Shown: positions 41,159 to 50,573, counted from the stretch's first letter. The stretch is DNA of 64,000 bases from Acidaminococcus hominis (GCF_021044795.1 NZ_JAJNOP010000002.1); one strand, 5' to 3'. The notes: generated by a model not told the origin, from the sequence alone. Program-made: numbers and translations.

Positions 41159-42322
41159 ATGCCAAACAACAAGCTTTCTTTTCGTGATCAACTGATTGCC
41201 TGGCGGCATTACCTCCATCAGCATCCGGAAACCGCCTTTGAGGAAAAGACCGCCTCCAAACTGGTGGCCGAGGAAATGCGGGGAATGGGCATTGACGTAG
41301 CAGAGGGCATTGGCGGCACCGGCGTGGTAGGTACCCTGAAAGTAGGGGACGGCACCGGCTGCATCGGCATCCGGGCCGATATGGACGCCCTGAACATCCA
41401 GGAGTGCAGCCAGCACGACCACGTGTCCCAGAATCCTGGCAAAATGCACGGCTGCGGCCACGATGGCCACACCGTCACTCTCCTGGGAGCCGCCAAGCTC
41501 CTCAGTGAACGGAAAAATTTCAACGGCACCGTCCGTTTCATTTTCCAGCCTGCTGAAGAACCGGGGCACGGCGCCCAGGCCATGCTTGACGACGGGCTGT
41601 TCGAGCGTTTTCCCATCCAAGAAATCTACGGTCTCCACAACGCTCCGTTCCTGCCTGCCGGTACCCTGCATACCCGGGTAGGGGGTATGGCCGCCAGCGA
41701 AGATGATTTCACCTTCAAGATTACCGGCAAGGGCGGACACGCTTCCAGCCCCCACGAGGGCAATGACCCCCTGGCCTCCTTTGCAGAAATTTACCTGGCG
41801 CTTCAGACCATCGTGTCCCGGAATGCCACACCTGTGCGGCCCGTGGTGGTTTCCTGCACGGAAATCGAAACCGACGGTGCCCACAACGCCATTCCCACCC
41901 ACGTTGAAGTCCGCGGTGATGCCCGGACCACCACGCCCGAGGACCAGGCCCTGGTGGAACGCCGGATGCGGGAAATCGTGGAAGGCGTCTGCGCCATGAA
42001 CCACGCCGGCTGCGAATTTCTCTATACCCACGAATTCTACCCTGTGGTCAATGACCCGGCCTGCGTAGCTGCCGCCGTAAAGGCTGCTCAAGCTGCTGTA
42101 GGGGAGGACAAGGTCAACGGCAATTGCGACCCCTGGATGGCCAGTGAAGACTTTGCCGCTTTTTTGAAGAAGGTTCCCGGCTGCTTCCTGCTTCTGGGCA
42201 GCGGTAAAAATGCCGCGGGCAATGTATCCCTGCACCAAAACATCTTCGATTATAACGACGATATCCTGACCACCGGCGCCGAATTTTGGGCTGAACTGGT
42301 CAAGGAACGCCTGGCTAAATAA
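41159..42322 (+). CDS. M20-family amidohydrolase (aminoacylase/IAA-amide hydrolase type)
   Basis: 387 residues. IRADMDALNIQE, HGCGHDGHTVTLLGAA, QPAEEPGHGAQAML and EIYGLHNAPFLPAG give the metal ligands of the M20D amidohydrolase family, with a dimerisation/lid domain (ITGKGGHASSPHEGNDPL) inserted. It hydrolyses an N-acyl amino acid. The ATG at 41159, ten bases after AAGGA, is preferred to the one at 41141. Position between a symporter and diaminopropionate ammonia-lyase suggests that it frees diaminopropionate from an acylated form; this is inference. Confidence 0.9.
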   Translation: MPNNKLSFRDQLIAWRHYLHQHPETAFEEKTASKLVAEEMRGMGIDVAEGIGGTGVVGTLKVGDGTGCIGIRADMDALNIQECSQHDHVSQNPGKMHGCGHDGHTVTLLGAAKLLSERKNFNGTVRFIFQPAEEPGHGAQAMLDDGLFERFPIQEIYGLHNAPFLPAGTLHTRVGGMAASEDDFTFKITGKGGHASSPHEGNDPLASFAEIYLALQTIVSRNATPVRPVVVSCTEIETDGAHNAIPTHVEVRGDARTTTPEDQALVERRMREIVEGVCAMNHAGCEFLYTHEFYPVVNDPACVAAAVKAAQAAVGEDKVNGNCDPWMASEDFAAFLKKVPGCFLLLGSGKNAAGNVSLHQNIFDYNDDILTTGAEFWAELVKERLAK

Positions 42323-42334
42323 GGAGGACCACCC

Positions 42335-43537
42335 ATGCAAGAAACCATCAAAGAAACAACCCTGCTCCATACTGGCAAGGAAACCGGTGCCTATGACGCC
42401 GCCTTCGCAGCTGACAAGGCCAGAATCTCCCGGCACTTTCACCAAAGCATTCCCGGCTACGCCCCCACGCCCCTGGTGGAGCTCAAGGCCGCAGCCCAGC
42501 ATTTTGGCATCGCCGCCCTTTATGTCAAGGACGAAAGCAAACGCTTTGGCCTCAACGCCTTTAAGGGCCTGGGCGGCAGCTTCTGCATTGCCAGCTACCT
42601 GGCGGACAAACTGGGCCTGAATATTGAAGAACTTACCTTCGAGACCCTGCAGCAGCCTGCTATTCATGACAAAATCAAGGACTTAACCTTTGTGACCGCT
42701 ACCGACGGCAACCACGGCCGGGGTATCGCTTGGACCGCCCACGCCCTGGGCGTCAAAAGCCTAGTCTTTATGCCCAAGGGCAGCGCTCCCGAACGCCTCC
42801 ATAATATCCAGGCCCTGGGCAGCGATGCTTCCATTACCGATATGAATTACGACGATACAGTGCGCCACGCTTCCAAAGTGGCGGAAGAACATGGCTGGCC
42901 CCTGGTCCAGGACACCTCCTGGCCCGGCTACGAAACCATTCCCACCTGGATCATGCAGGGATACCTGACCATGGCTTTGGAAGCTGCCGAAGCCCTGCCC
43001 CAGGCACCTACCCATATCTTCCTGCAAGCAGGGGTAGGGGCCATGTCCGGCGCCCTGACCGGCTTCTTTGCCGACTACTACAAGGGCCAGAAACCCATCA
43101 TCACCATCGTGGAGCCCAATAAAGCCGACTGCATCTATCGCACCGCTTTGGCCCACGACGGCAAGCTCCATAACGTGACCGGCAGTCTCAGCACCATTAT
43201 GGCTGGCCTGGCCTGCGGAGAACCCTGCGGCATTGGCTGGGCCGAACTGGAAGCCCACGCCGAACACTTTATCTCCATGCCCGACTACGTGGCTGCCAAA
43301 GGCATGCGTATCCTGGGGAATCCTCTGCCCGGGGACGAAAAAGTCATCTCCGGCGAAAGCGGCGCTGCCACCAGCGGCTTCGTTTTTGAACTTTTGGATA
43401 ACGCGTCTCTTAATGAACTTCGGGACAAATTGGGCATCACCAAAGACTCCCGCATCCTGTGCTTCTCCACAGAAGGGGATACCGACAAAGAAAACTATCG
43501 CCGCATTGTCTGGGACGGCACACACCCCAGCTTCTAA
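42335..43537 (+). CDS. dpaL: Diaminopropionate ammonia-lyase
   Basis: 400 residues, standard length. The PLP-binding Lys lies in KRFGLNAFKGLGGSF (K77, the same number as in the E. coli enzyme); FVTATDGNHGRGIAW, FMPKGSAPERLHNIQALG and FLQAGVGAMSGALTGF (phosphate loop) are characteristic. It converts D- or L-2,3-diaminopropionate into pyruvate and two ammonia. AAGGAGGACCACCC gives a strong start, 12 bases after the amidohydrolase stop. It is the last gene of the operon, which ends at the hairpin at 43674. Confidence 0.94.
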   Translation: MQETIKETTLLHTGKETGAYDAAFAADKARISRHFHQSIPGYAPTPLVELKAAAQHFGIAALYVKDESKRFGLNAFKGLGGSFCIASYLADKLGLNIEELTFETLQQPAIHDKIKDLTFVTATDGNHGRGIAWTAHALGVKSLVFMPKGSAPERLHNIQALGSDASITDMNYDDTVRHASKVAEEHGWPLVQDTSWPGYETIPTWIMQGYLTMALEAAEALPQAPTHIFLQAGVGAMSGALTGFFADYYKGQKPIITIVEPNKADCIYRTALAHDGKLHNVTGSLSTIMAGLACGEPCGIGWAELEAHAEHFISMPDYVAAKGMRILGNPLPGDEKVISGESGAATSGFVFELLDNASLNELRDKLGITKDSRILCFSTEGDTDKENYRRIVWDGTHPSF

Positions 43538-43673
43538 AAGCAATTCTTGTGTTGCCCCAGACGCAAATTTTATTAGCCAAACCGGGGGAAAGCCAGCCGG
43601 AACCCTGCCCGCAGCAGCTTCTCGTGACTTTCCCCCAAATACACCCTCATACAAAAGGCTATAAAGTCCAAAA

Positions 43674-43720
43674 AACGACTTGTTCACCCAGCCAGGCTGA
43701 ACAAGCCGTTTTTTGTTGGG
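43674..43720 (+). terminator. Terminator of the diaminopropionate operon
   Basis: AAAAAACGACTTGTTCA pairs with TGAACAAGCCGTTTTTT, one mismatch. Confidence 0.8.
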
Positions 43721-43790
43721 AGAAAAGAATTCTCTGGCCCCCAGGCCCTGCTGAACGCTGTCGAAAAGCCTGGCAGCAGGCCTTCCCAAG

Positions 43791-44034
43791 TTTCCCCGAA
43801 GGGCTCAGATATTCCTCCCCAAGACACCACTACAATTTATTCGAAGAGGGCCCGGATATTCCAAAAGCATCTCCATGGTTTCCCCCGAAGGGGCATATAT
43901 TCCCCAAAACACCACTACAATTTATTCGAAGGGAGCCTGGATATTCCCAAAAGCACTTCACCGGTTTCCCCGCAGGGGCATATATTACCAAAAACACCTC
44001 CACACTTTTCAACGAAAAGTGTGGTAATTCTTCC
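43791..44034 (-). repeat. Three tandem copies of an ~87-bp unit
   Basis: Units begin at 43791, 43879 and 43965 (88, 86 and ~70 bases), each starting TTTCCCC. Shared segments include CAATTTATTCGAAG (units 1 and 2), CACCACTACAA and GGGGCATATATT (units 2 and 3). Unit 3 carries a perfect hairpin (CACACTTTTC/GAAAAGTGTG) next to AAACACCTC, which on the minus strand matches the dispersed hairpin family (GGTGTTTT then AATATATG). The region 43538-44113 contains no gene. Confidence 0.75.
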
Positions 44035-44113
44035 TTATTCAGCAACTTCTCCCTTACTTTTTTAGCAAGCCTTCATTACCTGATCTAGTTTAAAGTTTTC
44101 ACTTATTCTTATA

Positions 44114-44160
44114 TTGACAAGATGTCAATATGGTATTATACTCATACTGACAAAACGTCA
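44114..44160 (+). promoter_or_regulatory. Promoter with two TetR-type operators
   Basis: TTGACA (44114) and TATACT (44137) are 17 bases apart. The palindrome TTGACAAGATGTCAA (44114-44128) covers the -35, and TGACAAAACGTCA (44148-44160) lies just after the -10. Both have TGAC half-sites spaced alike, consistent with autorepression by the TetR protein encoded downstream. Confidence 0.8.
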
Positions 44161-44185
44161 AATAAACTTCAAGGAGGCGAGTACC

Positions 44186-44809
44186 ATGGCCAGGATGCCC
44201 CGCAGCATCTGTGAACAGCGGCCCCAGGAAATCGTAGCAGCCTGCCGGAAACTATACCAGCGGCTGAGCTTCCAAGAAATCACCCTGGGAGAAATCAGCA
44301 AGGAGACCAGCATCTCCCGGCCTTCTATCTACAACTATTTCCATTCCAAAGAAGAAATTTTCCTGGCCCTGCTCCAGGAAGAATATGAATTGTGGACCGC
44401 AGATCTTACCCAAAGCTTTGCCAAGCACCCTGCTTTGACAGCCCAGGAATACGCCGCACTGGTAGGCCAATCCCTGGAAAAGCGCATTACCCTGCTTAAA
44501 ATCCAGTGCATGAATCTGTACGAAATCGAGGAGCACAGCCGGTTGGAATGCCTGGTGGAATTCAAAAAATCCTATCAGCATACCCTGAGCACGGTAGAGA
44601 AGAGCCTGGAAAAATTCTTTCCTGCCATGACTCCTCAGGACCGGGAGAACTTCCTGTATCTGTTCTTTCCGTTCTTATACGGCCTGTATCCCTATGTGTA
44701 TCCTACAACCCAGCAGCAAGAAGCCATGGAACGCGCCCACATCCAGCTCTCTCCCCAGAAAGTATCGGATTTGGCTGCGCTGTGCCTGCTGAAACTGCTT
44801 CCCAATTAA
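44186..44809 (+). CDS. TetR-family transcriptional regulator
   Basis: 207 residues. The N-terminal HTH is EITLGEISKETSISRPSIYNYFHSKEEIF. The rest is a helical ligand domain (FAKHPALTAQEYAALVG onward) with no assignable ligand. AAGGAGGCGAGTACC precedes the ATG at 44186; an upstream in-frame ATG would start inside the operator. It probably represses its own operon, which also encodes a flavin reductase-like protein (13-base gap) and a flavodoxin. Confidence 0.9.
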   Translation: MARMPRSICEQRPQEIVAACRKLYQRLSFQEITLGEISKETSISRPSIYNYFHSKEEIFLALLQEEYELWTADLTQSFAKHPALTAQEYAALVGQSLEKRITLLKIQCMNLYEIEEHSRLECLVEFKKSYQHTLSTVEKSLEKFFPAMTPQDRENFLYLFFPFLYGLYPYVYPTTQQQEAMERAHIQLSPQKVSDLAALCLLKLLPN

Positions 44810-44822
44810 GGAGGAACTTTCC

Positions 44823-45365
44823 ATGAAAAAAGATTTAGGCAATCTCTTGGCCCTGTATCCCACTCCCGTGACCATTGTCGGCGCCCTGGTGGACGGCAAA
44901 CCCAACTGGATGGAAGTGGCCCACGTGGGCATCATCGGCCACGACCGGGTAACCATTTCCTGCGTCACCAGCCACTATACCAACAAGGGTATCCATGCAG
45001 CTGGCCTTTGCACCCTGAACCTGGTAAACCAGGACCTGCTGCAAAAAGCTGACTACGTAGGCACCGTCAGCGGCAAAGATACGGATAAATCCCAGGTCTT
45101 TGCCTGGAGCAAGGGCCAGGCCGGTGCCCCCGTCATTGACGCTTCCCCCCTGGTGCTGGAATGTCAGGTGGACGACGTGTACAACACCCCCAATTTTGAA
45201 ACCTTTATCCTGAAAATCCTCCACACCTACGTGGAAGAAGATATGCTGAACGAAAACGGCAAGCCTGATTACGCCAAAATCAGCCCCGTACTCTTTGAGT
45301 TCCCCAACTACCAGTACTTGTCCACCGGCAAAGTGGTGGGCCACTGCCGCAAAATGAATCAGTAG
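44823..45365 (+). CDS. Flavin reductase-like FMN-binding protein
   Basis: 180 residues of the FMN-binding split-barrel flavin reductase family: YPTPVTIVGALVDGKPNW at the start, AHVGIIGHDRVTISCVTSHYTNKGI, then TLNLVNQDLLQKADYVGTVSG. Members reduce free flavins or act as flavoenzymes with NAD(P)H. AAGGAGGAACTTTCC gives a strong start. It belongs to a TetR-controlled unit with a flavodoxin, so it could be part of a small electron-transfer or stress response module. Confidence 0.9.
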   Translation: MKKDLGNLLALYPTPVTIVGALVDGKPNWMEVAHVGIIGHDRVTISCVTSHYTNKGIHAAGLCTLNLVNQDLLQKADYVGTVSGKDTDKSQVFAWSKGQAGAPVIDASPLVLECQVDDVYNTPNFETFILKILHTYVEEDMLNENGKPDYAKISPVLFEFPNYQYLSTGKVVGHCRKMNQ

Positions 45366-45462
45366 ACCGCCTGGAGCGGGGGAGCCAGCCAGCGCCGGCT
45401 TCCCTTGAATCTATTTCTCAATTTGTGTCCTACATTCTTAGTCATTGGAAGGAGATTTTAGC

Positions 45463-45909
45463 ATGAGTACTGTAGTAACCTATTTTTCTGCCAGCGGTGT
45501 TACCCGCAATAAGGCTCAGCAACTGGCCAAAGTGGCCAAAGCCGACCTGTATGAAATCAAGCCCGCCGTGGCCTACACCAGTGCCGACCTGAACTGGATG
45601 GACAAAAAGAGCAGAAGCACCCTGGAATCCCAGGACCCCAGCTCCCGTCCTGCACTGGCCGACAAGAAACCCAACCTGGACAAATACGATACTGTCTATA
45701 TCGGCTTCCCCATCTGGTGGTACACCGCCCCGAAAATCATCAACACCTTTATCGAGGCAGCCAACCTGACCGGCAAGAAAATCTACCTGTTTGCCACCTC
45801 CGGCGGCAGCGGCATCGACAAATCCATTAAAGATTTGAAGGCCCAGTACAAAAACCTAAACATTGTGGGCGGCAAAATGCTCAACGGCAAAGTTACCGAC
45901 CTGGCCTAA
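45463..45909 (+). CDS. Flavodoxin
   Basis: 148 residues. VVTYFSASGVTRNKAQQLAK is the FMN-phosphate loop, with Ser-Ala-Ser-Gly-Val-Thr replacing the classic T-x-T-G-x-T. DTVYIGFPIWWYTAPKIINTF and YLFATSGGSGIDKSIKDLK provide the isoalloxazine contacts. It carries electrons for an unknown partner. The ATG at 45463 is eight bases after AAGGAG. 97 bases separate it from the flavin reductase gene and a terminator follows. Confidence 0.9.
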   Translation: MSTVVTYFSASGVTRNKAQQLAKVAKADLYEIKPAVAYTSADLNWMDKKSRSTLESQDPSSRPALADKKPNLDKYDTVYIGFPIWWYTAPKIINTFIEAANLTGKKIYLFATSGGSGIDKSIKDLKAQYKNLNIVGGKMLNGKVTDLA

Positions 45910-45927
45910 GGCAAATAGAAACGAAAC

Positions 45928-45966
45928 ACCCTGAACCAAGGAAAAACCTCGGTCCAGGGTCTTTTT
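45928..45966 (+). terminator. Terminator after the flavodoxin gene
   Basis: ACCCTGAACC pairs with GGTCCAGGGT; a run of five T follows. Confidence 0.8.
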
Positions 45967-46078
45967 GTATGGAGGAAAGGCCTTGCCAGGGAAGCGGCGG
46001 CAAAACAGGCACTGCACCATTTAACTGTATCATTAAATAGTGTATATAAACTGTTCTAATTAAACAATCCTAACATGA

Positions 46079-46084
46079 TATAAT
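46079..46084 (+). promoter_or_regulatory. -10 element of autotransporter gene 1
   Basis: TATAAT in an AT-rich stretch about 105 bases before the start; the -35 is poor. Confidence 0.45.
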
Positions 46085-46187
46085 ACAATATATATGTTGT
46101 TTTCTGCCCTTTTCACCGGGCTTCAACGGGGAGTTCACTTACTGCAAGGGGCAGCGGAAGTGGGATCATACAGAGGAGGCTGCAATA

Positions 46188-49100
46188 ATGAAAAGGAGAA
46201 ACGTCGGCAAAAAACTGCGCTATGGCTGCGTCACCCTGTGGGGCCTGTCCGCCCTGCTGGCTCTGTGTCTGCCGGCCCAGCCGGCCAGGGCAGAAGAAGT
46301 GGTAAGCGATAAGACGAATACCACCGCTATCTATGTAGGGAATAAAACGAAAACTGCCAGCGGCAATACCCTGACTATCAATAACAGTGTCGCAGGCGGC
46401 GCCGTAGCAGGCTCTACCATTCCTGAGGAAATGCTCAGTGCGGGTACAGCCATTACCAGTTCAGATGCTGAAACCATCGAAACGGGTACGACAGGAACCG
46501 TGACAGGCAATACTCTGACCTTGAATAATACAAAGGAAGGAAGCAGTCCGCTTGTTTCAAATTGGCTTGCAGGCGGGTTAGCCATGACCAAAACAGTGAA
46601 CCAAAACCAGGTGAATGTTAACCTGCCCAATGCTCAGAGGGTTTCCTATCCGGTAGGAATTACAAACGATGTTTTTGGCGGCTTTACCGTTACAGGGGAT
46701 GCCACGAACAATATTGCTACCCTTACGGGAGTTTCGAGCCTTGGGGGAGACAATGATGACCATGTCGCACAAAATTTTTACGGCGGTTATTCCTATACGG
46801 GTACTGTCTCTGACAATACGGTAAATATAAATGGAGGCAAGTTTGGCGGTACCATTTATGGCGGAGCCCAAGGGGTGTTGAATAATCAATATAACTTACC
46901 GCAATCTATGAACGATTATTTCTCACAGTATGCAGAAGGCCTTTCGTTTACATCCACCGGCGATGTAAAGAATAATAAAGTCTTTATCACGGCTGGCGGC
47001 AATCAGTCACAATTTGGCAACAACGGCACGGTTTATGGCGGCCTCATTGAGGCAAATCTCCCCACTGCTGGAAATACTACAAAGTTTGGCAACGTGTATG
47101 ATAACACCGTAACCATCTCCGGCACAGGCATGGCTAACAAGGTCTATGGCGGCGCGTTTATAACGTCCAGCAGCGAAAACGGTGATGCGCTCCAAATGGG
47201 TTCGGTAACCTATAACCATGTGGATATTTTAGATGGCGGCTATGGTGAGGTTGTCGCCGGCGGGTACTATGCCATAAACGGCACCACTGTCGCGGACCTG
47301 GAAAATAACAGCGTCACCGTAGATGGTGGGACTATAGGGGATTCTGTATATGGCGCGTACTTGAGTGTCTCATCAGGTACGTACACCGGCACAGGCACTG
47401 TAGCCAACAACAGCGTTACCCTGACGAAGGGTACCTTGAGTGGAAGCACCTATGCTGATGCGGTCCATGTCTATGGTGGCTATGCGAACGGGGGAGAAGG
47501 CAACAACGTTACCGTAAAAAATAATACCGTTACGATTGACGATAGTACATTAGGCAGTTCCATCGTGGATTATGTGGAACTGCTAGGGGGCCGTTCCGAT
47601 TATTATGCCCTGCAAAATAATACCTTAACCGTATCGAATAGCGAAATCCCAACAGACGGGTCCGTCTCTACCATTGCGATGGCTGGGGCCAATGCCCTAT
47701 ATGATTACGTAGATGAATCACTTTCAGGAATTGTCTCTGGTAATACGGCGAATCTGCAGAATAACAAGATTGTGACGAACTATGGCGGGCAAATCATCCT
47801 GGCAGGCGGCATCAATGCGTCATACGGTAAGGCCTGGTATGGGACGAAAAACGCAGACAGCAACACCTTGACGATGACTGGAAATACAGTGGGCACAGTG
47901 GCAGATGCAGACGATGAAACAGGCTCCAAAAACTACATCGCCGGTGGCATTGCTGTAGGTCAGGCTGATGACAATGATAAGACCCTCGTCCCCGTCAAAG
48001 CTACCGGCAATACAGCCACCCTTACCAATAACACCATTGGCACCAACACAGCTGACAATAACTATGTCGCCGGCGGTATGGTTACCGTGGACGGCGATGC
48101 GGAGTCCAATACCCTGACCATAACCGGCGGTACCATCGAGGGCAACAAATCCTACGTAACTGGCGGCATGTCTATAGAAAAAGGCAATGCCGATTCCAAT
48201 ACCCTGACCATTTCAGCTGTCACCATTGGCACCTTAGGCGGCAGCAAAACTTACGTTGCTGGTGGTTATGCTGTAACAGGCAATGCATCGCAAAATACCG
48301 CCACCCTTGGCACGGATGAGGGCGCCAAAGTCTACGTAGCCGGCGGGTACTCGGATAAAAAAGGCAATGCTGAGGGCAATACCCTGACACTCTCCGGTAC
48401 GAAATTTGGCACCGGTAACAAGGCCTATGTGGCCGGCGGATTCGCCAGTCAGGGTAATGTTACGGACAATACGTTAACGTTCTCCGCCAACACTATGGCT
48501 GGAGCCAGCGGCGCCAAAGCTTACATAGCGGGCGGCTGGGCAGATAAGAGCGGAACTGCCAGCGGCAACACGCTGAATTTCCTCAGCGGCACTGTCGGCA
48601 TGGTTGCTGACAGCCAGCCCTATGTGGCCGGCGGCTATACCAAAAAAGGCGATGCCACTGGCAATACGTTGAATCTTGCCGGAGGCAGTATTGCCACAGC
48701 TCCCGGTGATGAAGAAGATGAAGAAGAGCCCAGCGGCATTGCCTATATAACTGGCGGACATACGGAAAGCGGCAATGCCTCAGGCAACCGCGCCGCCATT
48801 TCCGGCGGCAGCCTGGGCAGCCTAACCGGCGGCACGACCTACGTGGCTGGCGGCTATACCGCCAAGGGCGGCGATGCCAATGAGAATACCCTGACCATCT
48901 CCGGGGGTGAAATCGCCGCCGTCAGCGGCACTACCGCCTATGTAGCCAGCGGGTATTCTGCGGCCGGCAATGCCAACGGCAACACCTTGATTCTTTCCGG
49001 CGGCAAATTTGGCGCGGCCTCTGCTGCAGCAAGTGCCCTGAGCCAAGGTACGGCCACGGATTTAACCACCCTGTCCAATTACCTTGCCGGCGGTTCTGCG

Positions 49101-50498
49101 GTAACGGGCGAGGCTTCCAATAATACGGTGAACCTGGAAGGCAGCCCCCTGCAAACTACCTACAGCCTGTTCGGCGGTCTGGGGCAGACCAGCACCGGAA
49201 ATACCCTGAACGTTTCCAGCCTGGACAACCGCGTAGGAAATCTGGACTACTTCCAGGTCATGAACTACAACGTGCCAGAGGGCAGCGTGAAAGGGGATAC
49301 TCTGCTGACGGTCACCGGCACGGCCAACCTGACCAACGTTCCCGTCACCGCCAAACTCCTGGCCCGTACCCCTTTGAATCCAGGAGAATTCATCACCCTG
49401 GTTACCAATCCCAACGGCCTTCAGCTGAGTGGCACCACCTATGGTATGGCGGCTGACACTGCCCAGACCATTGATGCTGGCTTGGTTACCCGGCCAGCGG
49501 AAGTGAAGCAGCAAGGCACCACTTCTTTGGTGGTGACCCCTGTGGACGCCAAAATCGGTACCATTTCCCAGGATACCAAACTCATTCCCGAAGCCCGTGC
49601 TGCAGCCCTGAACTTTATTGCCGCAGGGGCCGACACCACCCTGGACGCCGGCTTTAGGGCTGCCACCCAGGCTGCTGCAGACAGCGAAAGCAAAAAGAGC
49701 TTTACTCCCTACGTGACCGTTGGCGGGCAGAATTTGCGCTTTGACACAGGTTCCTACGTAGACAGCAATGGCTGGGCAGGGAACCTGGGCTTAGTACGGA
49801 GAATCCCCAACGCCAATTCCATTGACACCATCATTCCCTTTGCAGAATATGGCAAAGGCAACTACACCAGCCATCTGGAGAACGGCGCCAGAGGCGACGG
49901 CACCCAGCACTATGGCGGCGTGGGCCTGCTGCTGCGCAGAGACCTGAACAACGGCGTGTACTACCAGGCCAGCGCCAGAGTGGGTGTCCTGGACGGAGAC
50001 TTCCGGGGTGTATTGGAAGGCTATCGCTCTACCTACGATACCAACGCCCGGTACGCCGGGGCCAGCCTGTGGCTGGGCCGGATCTACCAGCAAACCGATA
50101 AAGACAGCCTGGACGTGTACGGCCGCTTCAACTATACCCATTTAGCCAGCGATACCGTTACCCTGCACAACACCATCGGCGATGCCGTCTTTAATCTGGA
50201 CGCCGCCGATTCCTACCGCACCAGATTGGGTGCCCGCTGGACCCATAATTACCAGGAGAACCAGTCCTACTACGCAGGCCTGGGCTGGGATTACGAGTTC
50301 GACAGCACCGCCAGGGCCACCTACCTGACCTTCAGCACCCCGTCGCCTGAGAGCAAAGGCTCCAGTGCCCTGCTGGAACTGGGCTGGAAGAGCGACTCCA
50401 CTAAGGATAATCCCTGGGGCGCAGACCTGCGGCTCACCGGTTGGGCCGGCAAGCAGAGAGGCGTGGTATTTAACGCTACTGTTACCAGAAGACTGTAA
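46188..50498 (+). CDS. Autotransporter 1: large repetitive passenger plus outer-membrane beta-barrel
   Basis: 1436 residues. The signal peptide has a basic start (MKRRNVGKKLR), a hydrophobic core and a cleavage site at ARA/EE (after residue 35). Residues ~40-1000 form a Gly/Asn/Thr-rich passenger of ~35-45-residue units with recurring words such as GNTLTISGG, YVAGGY and KGNA, typical of a right-handed beta-helix. From about residue 1165 (SFTPYVTVGGQNLRF) an autotransporter beta-barrel of ~270 residues runs to the end. The last residues, NATVTRRL, lack the usual terminal aromatic. GAGGAGG lies eight bases before the ATG. It is expected on the cell surface as an adhesin-like protein; the ligand is unknown. 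Confidence 0.9.
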   Translation: MKRRNVGKKLRYGCVTLWGLSALLALCLPAQPARAEEVVSDKTNTTAIYVGNKTKTASGNTLTINNSVAGGAVAGSTIPEEMLSAGTAITSSDAETIETGTTGTVTGNTLTLNNTKEGSSPLVSNWLAGGLAMTKTVNQNQVNVNLPNAQRVSYPVGITNDVFGGFTVTGDATNNIATLTGVSSLGGDNDDHVAQNFYGGYSYTGTVSDNTVNINGGKFGGTIYGGAQGVLNNQYNLPQSMNDYFSQYAEGLSFTSTGDVKNNKVFITAGGNQSQFGNNGTVYGGLIEANLPTAGNTTKFGNVYDNTVTISGTGMANKVYGGAFITSSSENGDALQMGSVTYNHVDILDGGYGEVVAGGYYAINGTTVADLENNSVTVDGGTIGDSVYGAYLSVSSGTYTGTGTVANNSVTLTKGTLSGSTYADAVHVYGGYANGGEGNNVTVKNNTVTIDDSTLGSSIVDYVELLGGRSDYYALQNNTLTVSNSEIPTDGSVSTIAMAGANALYDYVDESLSGIVSGNTANLQNNKIVTNYGGQIILAGGINASYGKAWYGTKNADSNTLTMTGNTVGTVADADDETGSKNYIAGGIAVGQADDNDKTLVPVKATGNTATLTNNTIGTNTADNNYVAGGMVTVDGDAESNTLTITGGTIEGNKSYVTGGMSIEKGNADSNTLTISAVTIGTLGGSKTYVAGGYAVTGNASQNTATLGTDEGAKVYVAGGYSDKKGNAEGNTLTLSGTKFGTGNKAYVAGGFASQGNVTDNTLTFSANTMAGASGAKAYIAGGWADKSGTASGNTLNFLSGTVGMVADSQPYVAGGYTKKGDATGNTLNLAGGSIATAPGDEEDEEEPSGIAYITGGHTESGNASGNRAAISGGSLGSLTGGTTYVAGGYTAKGGDANENTLTISGGEIAAVSGTTAYVASGYSAAGNANGNTLILSGGKFGAASAAASALSQGTATDLTTLSNYLAGGSAVTGEASNNTVNLEGSPLQTTYSLFGGLGQTSTGNTLNVSSLDNRVGNLDYFQVMNYNVPEGSVKGDTLLTVTGTANLTNVPVTAKLLARTPLNPGEFITLVTNPNGLQLSGTTYGMAADTAQTIDAGLVTRPAEVKQQGTTSLVVTPVDAKIGTISQDTKLIPEARAAALNFIAAGADTTLDAGFRAATQAAADSESKKSFTPYVTVGGQNLRFDTGSYVDSNGWAGNLGLVRRIPNANSIDTIIPFAEYGKGNYTSHLENGARGDGTQHYGGVGLLLRRDLNNGVYYQASARVGVLDGDFRGVLEGYRSTYDTNARYAGASLWLGRIYQQTDKDSLDVYGRFNYTHLASDTVTLHNTIGDAVFNLDAADSYRTRLGARWTHNYQENQSYYAGLGWDYEFDSTARATYLTFSTPSPESKGSSALLELGWKSDSTKDNPWGADLRLTGWAGKQRGVVFNATVTRRL

Positions 50499-50502
50499 AG
50501 AA

Positions 50503-50573
50503 AATACAGCAAATACAGCAAATACAGCAAAAGCAGTCCTCCAGGAGCCTGGAACCTCTGGAGGGCTGTTTTG
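50503..50573 (+). terminator. Terminator after autotransporter 1, preceded by a 9-bp tandem repeat
   Basis: AATACAGCA occurs three times in tandem right after the stop (50504-50530). The hairpin CAGTCCTCCAG with CTGGAGGGCTG and TTTT follows (50534-50573). Confidence 0.75.

Noticed and set aside
41081..42667. 528-codon open frame on the minus strand across the amidohydrolase gene
   Set aside because: It is a product of GC-rich codon use in the real genes. It crosses the junction of two well-supported plus-strand genes.
43791..44034. CRISPR array
   Set aside because: The repeats are long, degenerate, lack unique spacers of constant length and no cas gene is present.
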